DNA of 32,925 bases from JAVVFH01 sp032250585 (GTDB lineage Bacteria > Pseudomonadota > Gammaproteobacteria > Xanthomonadales > SZUA-36), in contig JAVVFH010000009.1 of assembly GCA_032250585.1 (NCBI GenBank), positions 1 to 32,925 of the forward strand, in the 5' to 3' direction. Every line of letters starts with the position of its first letter. Positions within the stretch are counted from its first letter, which is position 1. The position numbers and the translations under genes were made by a program. The notes under the pieces were generated by a model. That model worked only from the letters and a program-made list of their open reading frames with translations, was not told where the DNA came from and did no database searches. Below, one piece after another: positions 1 to 6,945 of this stretch.

Positions 1-35
1 GTCAGCAGCAGGACAAGGAAGTACAGAATTTCCAT
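1..35 (-). CDS. Start of a leftward membrane-protein gene (partial)
   Basis: The reverse strand has an ATG at 35-33 followed by eleven open codons reading MEILYFLVLLL before the window edge. A GAGGT Shine-Dalgarno-like motif lies about 7 bases upstream on that strand. The peptide is strongly hydrophobic and would suit the first transmembrane helix or a signal anchor of an inner-membrane protein. Too little is present to name the family. A short cytochrome-oxidase assembly protein of the CcoS type or a TauE/SafE-type permease can start this way, but neither is shown. The gene is divergent from ndk. Confidence 0.4.
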   Translation of the reverse strand, partial: MEILYFLVLLL

Positions 36-57
36 TCGTGACCTCGGATCGGAACAA

Positions 58-86
58 CGGAAGCGTATCGGGCGAAGGCGCTTCCG
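58..86. repeat. 8-bp perfect inverted repeat
   Basis: CGGAAGCG at 58-65 is matched by its exact complement CGCTTCCG at 79-86, with 13 bases between. It lies 23 bases upstream of the leftward start codon at 35, so it could be a leader hairpin or an operator for that gene. Function is unknown. Confidence 0.4.
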
Positions 87-157
87 ACGACGGGCCTCGC
101 GCAAGCCCGGGATGTGATCGTCATCATAGGGTTGGCATCAAGCGGGGGTCAAGAATA

Positions 158-175
158 CCGGCCGGGAAAGGCCGG
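158..175. repeat. GC-rich hairpin between divergent genes
   Basis: CCGGCC (158-163) and GGCCGG (170-175) form a 6-bp all-GC stem around the loop GGGAAA. No T-run follows on either strand, so it is not a typical intrinsic terminator. It lies just upstream of the candidate ndk promoter. Confidence 0.35.
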
Positions 176-182
176 CGGCCGA

Positions 183-211
183 TTGCACCAATGGGCACAT
201 GCCCGTAGAAT
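183..211 (+). promoter_or_regulatory. Candidate sigma-70 promoter of ndk
   Basis: TAGAAT at 206-211 matches the -10 consensus at 5 of 6 positions. TTGCAC at 183-188 is a weak -35 (TTG conserved) at a 17-base spacing. The predicted start lies about 75 bases upstream of the ndk TTG codon. This is a pattern match only. Confidence 0.35.
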
Positions 212-281
212 CCTCTGCATTTACCGGCGCTCCCGTTTGGGCGGCGGAGTTTTCTAATAGTCATGCTTTTTAAATGGATAC

Positions 282-287
282 GAGGAG
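282..287 (+). promoter_or_regulatory. Shine-Dalgarno site that fixes the ndk TTG start
   Basis: GAGGAG lies 8 bases before TTG 296. The earlier in-frame ATG at 263 has no such site and would add eleven residues absent from typical Ndk proteins, so this site decides for the TTG. Confidence 0.7.
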
Positions 288-295
288 TTTTTAAC

Positions 296-721
296 TTGCC
301 CATCGAAAGAACGCTTTCCATTATCAAACCCGATGCCGTCGCCAAAAACCTGATTGGCGAGATCTACAGCCGTTTCGAGAAAGGCGGACTGAAGATTGCC
401 GCCGCACGGATGAAGCACCTCAACCGTGCCGAGGCCGAAGAATTTTACGCGGTGCATCGCGAGCGCCCGTTTTTCAATGACCTCGTTGAATTCATGACCT
501 CCGGTCCGGTGATGATCCAGGTGCTCGAAGGTAAAAACGCCATCGCCCGCAATCGCGAACTGATGGGCGCAACCAATCCCCGGGAAGCCGCAGCCGGCAC
601 CATCCGGGCGGATTTCGCCGCAAGCATCGAGGCAAATGCGGTGCACGGCTCAGACGCTCCGGAAACGGCCCAGGTCGAGATCGCCTGCTTCTTCGACGAT
701 TCTGAAATCTTTTCACGCTGA
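296..721 (+). CDS. ndk: Nucleoside diphosphate kinase
   Basis: Ndk transfers the gamma phosphate of ATP to nucleoside diphosphates through a phosphohistidine and balances cytosolic (d)NTP pools. From the TTG at 296 the protein is 141 residues, close to the usual 143. It begins MPIERTLSIIKPDAV as the family does. The family Lys of SIIKPD is at residue 11. The catalytic His lies in NAVHGSD at about residue 117, the same number as in E. coli. An in-frame ATG at 263 is less likely because the GAGGAG site is placed for TTG 296. The next gene, rlmN, follows closely, as in many gammaproteobacteria. Identity is secure; the start is well supported. Confidence 0.97.
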   Translation: MPIERTLSIIKPDAVAKNLIGEIYSRFEKGGLKIAAARMKHLNRAEAEEFYAVHRERPFFNDLVEFMTSGPVMIQVLEGKNAIARNRELMGATNPREAAAGTIRADFAASIEANAVHGSDAPETAQVEIACFFDDSEIFSR

Positions 722-758
722 ATTGATCAATCCGGCATCACAAAGCCAGCCACTGCCC

Positions 759-1865
759 GTGACCGAGAGTCGCGTCAACCTCATGGACTTCGACGAAAGC
801 GCCATGCGTGACTATTTCGAATCGATCGGCGAGAAGCCATTCCGTGCCCAGCAGGTGCTGAAGTGGATTTATCACCAGGGCGTGACCGAGTTCGATCAGA
901 TGACCAACCTCGGCCTCGAGCTGCGTCAGCGACTGGCTCGGGTGGCCGGAGTCATGCCGCCGCGCGTTCTGAGTGAACAGTTGTCCACGGACGGAACCAT
1001 GAAGTGGCTGATGGGGTGCGGCGGGGGTAACGCGGTTGAAACCGTGTTCATCCCGGAGCCTGGCCGCGGGACGCTGTGCATTTCATCGCAGGTCGGCTGC
1101 GCCCTGAACTGCAGCTTCTGTTCGACCGGTGCACAGGGCTTCAGCCGCAACCTGAGCGCCGGTGAAATCATCGGCCAGGTCTGGCAGGCGGCGCGGGCTC
1201 TCGGCCACGAACGCAACGGCAAACGCCGAATCACCAACGTGGTCCTGATGGGCATGGGTGAGCCCCTGCTCAATTTCGATTCGGTGGTGCCTGCGCTGTC
1301 TTTGCTGCGTGACGACCTTGGGTATGGTCTGGCCGCCAAGCGGGTGACCCTGTCGACCGCCGGCCTGGTACCGGGCATCGACCGCCTGCGCGACACCATC
1401 GACGTCGCCCTGGCGGTTTCCCTGCATGCCCCGGAAGATGAATTGCGCGAGACCCTGGTGCCGCTGAATCGCAAATACCCAATTGCCGAGTTGATGCGAG
1501 CCTGTGCAGATTATGTCTCGGGCAAGCACAAGCGCAGCGTGACCTTCGAGTACACACTCATGGATGGCGTCAACGACCAGCCGGAACATGCGTGGCAACT
1601 GGTCAAGCTGCTGCGGCGGCTGCCCAGCAAACTGAACCTGATTCCCTTCAATCCGTTTCCCGGCACCAGCTATCGCTGTTCTCCCGATAGCAGCATTCGC
1701 GCATTCCAGCGCATCGTGATGGAAGGTGGCCTGATTGCGACGGTACGCAAAACGCGCGGTGACGACATCGATGCGGCTTGTGGCCAACTGGTCGGTAAGG
1801 TTCTCGACCGGACGCGCCGCAGCCAGCGGATCCGCGACCGCCAGCAGAGTGAGGTCACGGCATGA
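759..1865 (+). CDS. rlmN: Dual-specificity rRNA/tRNA adenine-C2 methyltransferase RlmN
   Basis: RlmN is a cytosolic radical-SAM enzyme that makes 2-methyladenosine at A2503 of 23S rRNA and at A37 of some tRNAs. The protein (about 368 residues) carries the CxxxCxxC cluster ligands as CALNCSFC (Cys114, 118, 121 from the proposed start). The C-terminal Cys that forms the methylene-bridge intermediate is in GDDIDAACGQ (about Cys341). The motifs MGMGEPLLN and NLIPFNPFPG are typical. No clear Shine-Dalgarno marks the start. GTG 759 is chosen because it gives MTESRVNL, the short lead-in common in homologues; ATG 783 is the alternative. The 3' end overlaps pilW by 4 bases (ATGA), which suggests coupled translation. 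Confidence 0.95.
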   Translation: MTESRVNLMDFDESAMRDYFESIGEKPFRAQQVLKWIYHQGVTEFDQMTNLGLELRQRLARVAGVMPPRVLSEQLSTDGTMKWLMGCGGGNAVETVFIPEPGRGTLCISSQVGCALNCSFCSTGAQGFSRNLSAGEIIGQVWQAARALGHERNGKRRITNVVLMGMGEPLLNFDSVVPALSLLRDDLGYGLAAKRVTLSTAGLVPGIDRLRDTIDVALAVSLHAPEDELRETLVPLNRKYPIAELMRACADYVSGKHKRSVTFEYTLMDGVNDQPEHAWQLVKLLRRLPSKLNLIPFNPFPGTSYRCSPDSSIRAFQRIVMEGGLIATVRKTRGDDIDAACGQLVGKVLDRTRRSQRIRDRQQSEVTA

Positions 1866-2617
1866 GGCTGCGCGTCATGTTTTTGACGCTGCTCTGCGCT
1901 TTTTTGCTGGCCGGCTGCTATTCGACGCCCAAGAAATCGGATGAGGAAAATCGGGCAGCCGCGAAAACTAACACGGCACTGGGGCGTCAATACACGGACA
2001 GGGGGCAATACGAAATTGCCCTCGATAAACTGAAACGTGCGGTGGCGCAGGACCCGACCTACGCACCCGCCCATACCATGCTCGCGGTGCTTTACGAAAC
2101 CATCGGCGAGTACGAGCAAGCCGGCAAAGAGTATCGCGAAGCCCTTCGTTTCGCCCCCAAAGACGGCTCCGTGAATAACAACTACGGTGCTTTCGTCTGC
2201 ACTCACGGGCGGGCGGAAGAGGCCGAGAAGTACTTCCTGGCCGCGGTGAAGGACCCGTTTTACGATACCCCGGAAGTCGCCTATGCCAATGCCGGCTCCT
2301 GTGCGTTACAGCAAGGTAATCTGGACAAGGCCGAGCCGTTTTTGCGACAATCGCTGCAATATGACGACAAGCTCGCAGCAGCGCTTTTGCCGATGGCGGA
2401 ACTCAACTTCCAACAGGGCGACTTTCTGCGGGCCCGTGCCTTTCTGCAGCGCTATGCCGACGTCGGATCGATGAACGCGGAGAGCCTGCTGCTCGGTTTC
2501 AGGATTGAATCGAAACTCGGGGACGAACAAGCGGCCCGGCGCTACCGCGCGATGCTGATGGAACGCTTCCCCGACTCACCGGAGGCTGGCTGGACTGCCG
2601 GCAGGGAGGAAGGATGA
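1862..2617 (+). CDS. pilW: Type IV pilus biogenesis/stability lipoprotein PilW (PilF)
   Basis: This 251-residue protein has a lipoprotein signal: a basic start, a hydrophobic stretch and lipobox LLAGC with Cys19 as the lipidated residue. The mature part is made of TPR repeats (for example NTALGRQYTDRGQYEIALDK and APAHTMLAVLYETIGEYEQA). PilW/PilF proteins are outer-membrane pilotins that help the PilQ secretin assemble for type IV pili. The position between rlmN and rodZ is conserved in gammaproteobacteria. It overlaps both neighbours by 4 bases. Together with pilZ near 25200 it suggests the organism makes type IV pili. Confidence 0.92.
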   Translation: MRLRVMFLTLLCAFLLAGCYSTPKKSDEENRAAAKTNTALGRQYTDRGQYEIALDKLKRAVAQDPTYAPAHTMLAVLYETIGEYEQAGKEYREALRFAPKDGSVNNNYGAFVCTHGRAEEAEKYFLAAVKDPFYDTPEVAYANAGSCALQQGNLDKAEPFLRQSLQYDDKLAAALLPMAELNFQQGDFLRARAFLQRYADVGSMNAESLLLGFRIESKLGDEQAARRYRAMLMERFPDSPEAGWTAGREEG

Positions 2618-3540
2618 CCGATCAGAATGAACTCATACCCCTCTTGCCGGGCGACATTCTGCGCCATCACCGTCAGAAGAAGGGTCTTTCACTCGCCCAG
2701 GCCGCGGAAAGGTCGCGCATCAAAGTCAGTGTTTTAGCGGCAATCGAAGACGGCGAAACCTCCGCCATTCCGTCGGTTTACCTGCGCGGCTACATGCGGA
2801 ACTATGCCCGTTTCCTGGGCGCTGATCTCGTCGAGCTGGAAGCGCACATCAGCAGAGTCCGGGGTGCCGAGCCGGTCGTGCAAACGATTTTCGAGGTGGA
2901 TCGCCGGCGCGGATTTACCGAAAAATGGCTCAAGTTCGCGAGCTATGTTGCCGCATCGGCACTGATCGGCACGCTGGCCTGGCAATTCACCCACGAAGCA
3001 GTCCGTTTTTCACAGGGCGATGGCCAGCGGATGTCCTCGGCCGACCCGAATCAGGATGGCGCGGTTGGCAGCCTTGCCACGCCTACCATTCCGCCACGAT
3101 CGGCCAACACACACCTCAACGCCTCCATTGCGTCCATCGAAGTCCTGAACCAGGGCCGCGATCCGGTGGTCCCGCCGCTTGCTGAAGCGGCCTGGGCTGC
3201 GATCGACGCGCACCCGGAAGACGGTACGCAAGGCAATGAGGCGCTGTCCGACGGCTCTCATTCTCTGGCTATCAGCACCTCCGCCGATACCTGGGTCGAG
3301 ATCATCGATTCCGACGACGCACAATTGGAAATGGATCTTTTGCGCGGCGGAAGTCTGCGCGAATACTCGGGGAATCCCCCTTTTCGCGTGATGATTGGCC
3401 GCGCATCGGCCGTCGAATTGAAGATGGATGAAAAACTCGTCGACCTGGGTCCGCATACCCGCGGCAACGTAGCGCGACTGACGCTCGATGCCGACCGTCT
3501 GATTGAAGCTGCGCCACAAGCAAATGCCGAAACGCACTGA
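2614..3540 (+). CDS. rodZ: Cytoskeletal protein RodZ (HTH plus DUF4115)
   Basis: RodZ links MreB filaments to the elongation peptidoglycan machinery across the inner membrane. The 308-residue protein has the expected order: a cytoplasmic Xre-like helix-turn-helix at about 13-75 (GDILRHHRQKKGLSLAQAAE), one transmembrane helix at about 106-124, a low-complexity periplasmic linker, and a C-terminal beta domain from about 210 (ADTWVEIIDSDDAQL, YSGNPPFRVMIGRAS). It overlaps pilW by 4 bases. In E. coli ispG separates rodZ from hisS; here only 74 non-coding bases lie between, so ispG is not at its common site. Confidence 0.93.
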   Translation: MTDQNELIPLLPGDILRHHRQKKGLSLAQAAERSRIKVSVLAAIEDGETSAIPSVYLRGYMRNYARFLGADLVELEAHISRVRGAEPVVQTIFEVDRRRGFTEKWLKFASYVAASALIGTLAWQFTHEAVRFSQGDGQRMSSADPNQDGAVGSLATPTIPPRSANTHLNASIASIEVLNQGRDPVVPPLAEAAWAAIDAHPEDGTQGNEALSDGSHSLAISTSADTWVEIIDSDDAQLEMDLLRGGSLREYSGNPPFRVMIGRASAVELKMDEKLVDLGPHTRGNVARLTLDADRLIEAAPQANAETH

Positions 3541-3614
3541 TTTCCAAAGATGAACGGCCGGGCGTTCGCTCCCCTAAGCTCAACAGGAAAATTCGCCGCA
3601 CGGAGAGAGATAGT

Positions 3615-4925
3615 TTGAGTTCATCTGTCAACTCGGTACGCGGCATGCACGACATTTTGCCAGCGGACATCCATCACTGGCAAAACCTGGAGAACACCCT
3701 GGCCCGTGTGTTTGCGGGCTATGGTTACGACGAGATCCGCATTCCCGTGGTGGAAAAGACGGAGTTGTTCGCGCGGGCCATCGGCGACGCCACCGATGTG
3801 GTTGAAAAGGAAATGTATACCTTCGAGGACCGCAACGGCGAGTGGTTGAGCTTGCGTCCGGAAGGCACCGCCGGGGTAGTGCGAGCGGCCTTGCAAAACG
3901 GTTTGCTGTACGCCGCGCCGCTGCGGCTTTGGTACGCCGGGCCGATGTTTCGTCGAGAACGGCCACAGAAGGGGCGCACGCGGCAATTCCACCAGGTGGG
4001 CGTGGAAGTGTTCGGAGCGTCGGGCCCGGATATCGACGCAGAGCTGCTGGTGATGTGTCAGCGGATCTGGCGCGAACTCGGCTTGAGTGGGCTCAGGCTG
4101 GAACTCAACTCACTCGGCACAGCGCAGGAACGGACGCGATTCAGGGCCGATCTGCACACGTTTCTTTCGGCGCACAGGCGGGAACTCGACGACGACAGTT
4201 TGCGGCGCCTGGAACGCAATCCCCTGCGCATCCTGGACAGCAAGAACCCTGCCATGCAAGCCTTGCTGGAGGACGCACCCGCGCTCGGCGACTATCTCGG
4301 CGATGAATCACAGCAGCTCTTCGAAGACTGCCGCGAACTGCTGGACTGCCTCGGTGTCCGCTACCTGATCAATCCTCGCCTGGTACGCGGTCTCGATTAT
4401 TACAGTCACACCGTTTTCGAGTGGATCAGCGATGAACTGGGTGCGCAGGGGACGGTCTGCGCCGGCGGGCGCTACGACAGCCTGGTTGAAATTCAGGGTG
4501 GCAAACCCTGGCCCGGCATCGGTTTTGCAATGGGCCAGGAACGGCTGATCGAACTGCTCAAAACCCGCACTGCGCCCGATGCTTCCGTCCCCCATGCCTA
4601 CTTGGTCATGGCAGGCGAGGGTACGCAGGCGATCGGCATGCAGTTGGCGGAAAACCTGCGGGACCGGGTTGCGGGTCTGCGAATCCAGTCGAATCTGGGT
4701 GGCGGCAGTTTTAAATCGCAATTCAAACGCGCCGACCGCAGCGGCGCGTTGCTTGCACTGGTGCTGGGTGAAGACGAACTGCACCGTGGTGAGTTGGCCA
4801 TCAAGCACCTGCGCACTCATGCCGAGCAGGAACAGGTAACCATGGATGACATGGAAAACTGGTTTCGGTCCTGGTTGGCAAGTCAATCGGCGCCGATTTG
4901 CGGCGGGTCCTCTGGAAGCGCTTGA
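3615..4925 (+). CDS. hisS: Histidyl-tRNA synthetase
   Basis: This cytosolic class II aminoacyl-tRNA synthetase charges tRNA-His. The 436-residue length is normal. The N-terminus SVNSVRGMHDILP is characteristic. Motif 2 is seen as MFRRERPQKGRTRQFHQVG (about 110-130) and the His-binding signature as RGLDYYSHTVFEW (about 258-270). The C-terminal anticodon-binding domain begins near 330. The start is TTG 3615, with GGAGAG (3602-3607) spaced 7 bases upstream. The leader 3541-3614 holds a 5-bp hairpin (GAACG/CGTTC, 3552-3567) without a T-run. A promoter candidate for yfgM lies just after the stop. Confidence 0.97.
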   Translation: MSSSVNSVRGMHDILPADIHHWQNLENTLARVFAGYGYDEIRIPVVEKTELFARAIGDATDVVEKEMYTFEDRNGEWLSLRPEGTAGVVRAALQNGLLYAAPLRLWYAGPMFRRERPQKGRTRQFHQVGVEVFGASGPDIDAELLVMCQRIWRELGLSGLRLELNSLGTAQERTRFRADLHTFLSAHRRELDDDSLRRLERNPLRILDSKNPAMQALLEDAPALGDYLGDESQQLFEDCRELLDCLGVRYLINPRLVRGLDYYSHTVFEWISDELGAQGTVCAGGRYDSLVEIQGGKPWPGIGFAMGQERLIELLKTRTAPDASVPHAYLVMAGEGTQAIGMQLAENLRDRVAGLRIQSNLGGGSFKSQFKRADRSGALLALVLGEDELHRGELAIKHLRTHAEQEQVTMDDMENWFRSWLASQSAPICGGSSGSA

Positions 4926-4932
4926 AATTTCT

Positions 4933-4961
4933 CTGTCAGCTGTCGTCCAATGACTTAAAAT
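4933..4961 (+). promoter_or_regulatory. Candidate promoter for yfgM-bamB
   Basis: CTGTCA (4933-4938, 4/6 match to -35) and TAAAAT (4956-4961, 5/6 match to -10) are exactly 17 bases apart, right after the hisS stop. The resulting leader to yfgM would be about 100 bases and could form small GC hairpins (4974-4987, 5010-5035). This would give yfgM-bamB a promoter separate from hisS. Pattern match only. Confidence 0.45.
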
Positions 4962-5067
4962 ATGGCGCCTCCGCCGGCTGCCGCCGGGCCTGATCAATGA
5001 CGTATTGCCCTGCGGTCCGGCGACAACGGCCGCAGCGCATTGAAAATCGACTTACCGGGAAAACATC

Positions 5068-5727
5068 ATGGTTGAAGTGTATGACCCCAATGAACAGGGC
5101 GAAATTGTCAAAAAATGGCTGAAGGAAAATGGCAGCGCGATTGTCATGGGCCTGGTCATTGCCTTTGGAGGCCTGTTTGGCTTCAAGCAGTGGCAAGCCT
5201 GGCAAGTCAACAACAGGCAGCAGGCGTTTGCGGAATTCGAAGTCATGACAGAGCTTCTGTCAGCGGGACAATTGGACGCCGCCATGTCCAACTATCAGAA
5301 CCTGCGGGAAGAGCATTCCGGTTCTCCTTATGCTTCGATGGCGGCACTGCAGATGGCACAGGCGCGCCTTGACGCCAGCCAGACGGACCTGGCCATCAGT
5401 CTTTACCGCTTCGTCATCGACAAGGGTTACCCAAAGGCCATGACGGTTATCGCACGCGAGCGATTGGCGCGGGTGCTGCTTGACCAGGGCCGGGCGCAAC
5501 AGGCACTGGAAACGCTGCAGGAAGCTGACGAAATCACCGGCTTCGAATCGCGCTACGCCGAGGTCCGCGGCGACATCCACCGCTTCGAGGGACGCCACGA
5601 GGAAGCGATTGCCGCCTATCTCGAGGCGCTGGAAACCCTTGAAGCCGGGGTCGGTGACCGAGAGGCGCTGGTGCTGAAAATCGAGGCGCTGGGCGGCACT
5701 GTGCCTGTCGACGAGTCGTTGTCGTGA
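5068..5727 (+). CDS. yfgM: YfgM, SecYEG-associated TPR chaperone
   Basis: YfgM-type proteins are anchored in the inner membrane with a periplasmic TPR domain, associate with SecYEG and PpiD, and help newly translocated proteins. The 219-residue protein starts with the family-typical VYDPNEQGEIVKKWLKENG, has one transmembrane helix at about 22-39, then TPR-like helices to the end. A GGGA motif lies 7 bases before the ATG. It overlaps bamB by 4 bases (GTGA). The order hisS-yfgM-bamB-der matches E. coli and supports the assignment. Confidence 0.92.
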   Translation: MVEVYDPNEQGEIVKKWLKENGSAIVMGLVIAFGGLFGFKQWQAWQVNNRQQAFAEFEVMTELLSAGQLDAAMSNYQNLREEHSGSPYASMAALQMAQARLDASQTDLAISLYRFVIDKGYPKAMTVIARERLARVLLDQGRAQQALETLQEADEITGFESRYAEVRGDIHRFEGRHEEAIAAYLEALETLEAGVGDREALVLKIEALGGTVPVDESLS

Positions 5728-6884
5728 CACGAATACTGATCGCGCTGGTACTGACCGCTGCCACGTTGCACGGTTGCGGCTGGATCAAGAGTTGGGGCGA
5801 TAGCGAACCGGGCGATCCGGCGCCGCTGGTCGAGTTCGAGACCTCCCTCGAGGTCCGCAAGGTGTGGTCGACGAACATCGGTGACGGCATGGGCAAAGCC
5901 GGTCTGCGGATGGCACCGGAGTTTTTTTCCGGCATGCTGTACGCTGCGGATCACAACGGAAAGCTGGTTGAACTTGACGCACAAACCGGGCGGAAAACCT
6001 GGGAGCTCAAGACAAGACAGCCGTTCTCCGGCGGCCCCGGCGTTGATGACGACCACGTCTACATGGGCACGATCGACGGTCGTGTGATTGCCTATGACCG
6101 CAACAACGGCACGGAACTGTGGAATGCGCAGGTCTCGTCTGAAGTTCTCGCGCCGCCGGAGTCGGCCGATGGCATCGTGGTTGTGCGCTGCATCGACGGA
6201 CGGGCATTCGGTCTCGATGCGGTGAGCGGTCGGCGCCTGTGGATCTACGACCAGAGCGTCCCGCTGCTGACGTTGCGCGGCAATGCCAATCTTCTCATTC
6301 GCGGGGGCATCGTATTTGTCGGCTACGACGATGGCAGCGTCGTCAGCCTGAGATTGAGCGACGGCTCCCTGGTGTGGAGGCAAACCATCGTCTCACCGGA
6401 GGGCCGGACCGAACTGGAACGGCTTGCGGATATTGGTTTTCAATTGGTCATCGTAGCTTCCGACCTGATCGTTTCGAGTTACAAGAATCGGGTTGTGTCG
6501 CTCGCGGCCGATTCGGGCCGCCTGCTGTGGTTCAAAGACATCGCTTCTGCGACCGGCGTCCAGGTCGACCGCACGAAACTTGCGGTCAGCGACAAAAATG
6601 GCCATTTGTGGATGCTCGACCGGCGCAACGGTGCAACTACCTGGAAAGTGGACCGCATGACCAATCGCGGGCTGACACGCCCGGCTTTCTATGGAAACTA
6701 CGTTGTCGTGGGCGACAAAGAGGGCTATCTGCACTGGCTCGATTCGGAAATCGGGTCTTTCGTCGCCAGGGTCCGTCCGGCAAAGACATCGCTGGCGGCG
6801 GCGCCGGTCACGGTGGGTACCACGATGTACGTTCTTACCCACAAGGGCGATCTGATCGCGTATCGCGCAGGCGCTGCGCTCTAG
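5724..6884 (+). CDS. bamB: Outer-membrane assembly lipoprotein BamB
   Basis: BamB is the beta-propeller lipoprotein of the BAM complex, which folds beta-barrel proteins into the outer membrane. The 386-residue protein has a signal peptide ending in lipobox TLHGC (Cys18). PQQ-like propeller repeats follow, with recurrent patterns such as KLVELDAQTGRKTWE, RVIAYDRNNGTELW, RAFGLDAVSGRRLW and GHLWMLDRRNGATTW. The start is GTG 5724, overlapping the yfgM stop. The TAG stop is partly inside a perfect 15-bp inverted repeat that separates it from der. Confidence 0.95.
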   Translation: MTRILIALVLTAATLHGCGWIKSWGDSEPGDPAPLVEFETSLEVRKVWSTNIGDGMGKAGLRMAPEFFSGMLYAADHNGKLVELDAQTGRKTWELKTRQPFSGGPGVDDDHVYMGTIDGRVIAYDRNNGTELWNAQVSSEVLAPPESADGIVVVRCIDGRAFGLDAVSGRRLWIYDQSVPLLTLRGNANLLIRGGIVFVGYDDGSVVSLRLSDGSLVWRQTIVSPEGRTELERLADIGFQLVIVASDLIVSSYKNRVVSLAADSGRLLWFKDIASATGVQVDRTKLAVSDKNGHLWMLDRRNGATTWKVDRMTNRGLTRPAFYGNYVVVGDKEGYLHWLDSEIGSFVARVRPAKTSLAAAPVTVGTTMYVLTHKGDLIAYRAGAAL

Positions 6885-6916
6885 TGTACCCCGCCGCTAT
6901 TGCGGCGGGGTACACT
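6883..6916. repeat. Perfect 15-bp inverted repeat at the bamB-der junction
   Basis: The arms at 6883-6897 (AGTGTACCCCGCCGC) and 6902-6916 are exact complements with a TATT loop. The left arm includes the last two bases of the bamB stop codon. No T-run follows, so it is not a canonical intrinsic terminator. A second, overlapping hairpin is possible: GGTAC 6909-6913 with GTACC 6918-6922. That hairpin would compete with the long stem and lies 9 bases before the der Shine-Dalgarno motif. Possible roles are mRNA 3'-end protection for bamB, partial termination or translational control of der. Confidence 0.75.
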
Positions 6917-6945
6917 GGTACCACGCCCTGCGCGAGGTTCTGATT

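Larger units (their letters stand above)
36..295. other. Divergent intergenic region upstream of ndk
   Basis: This 260-base stretch is the longest in the window without a gene. It separates the leftward partial gene from rightward ndk. It holds an 8-bp inverted repeat (58-86), a GC hairpin (158-175), a candidate ndk promoter (183-211) and the ndk Shine-Dalgarno site. An open frame beginning at ATG 263 is an upstream extension of ndk, not a separate gene. Confidence 0.6.

Noticed and set aside
263..295. Upstream extension of ndk from ATG 263
   Set aside because: It adds eleven residues not typical of Ndk, and the GAGGAG site is correctly spaced for TTG 296 rather than for ATG 263.
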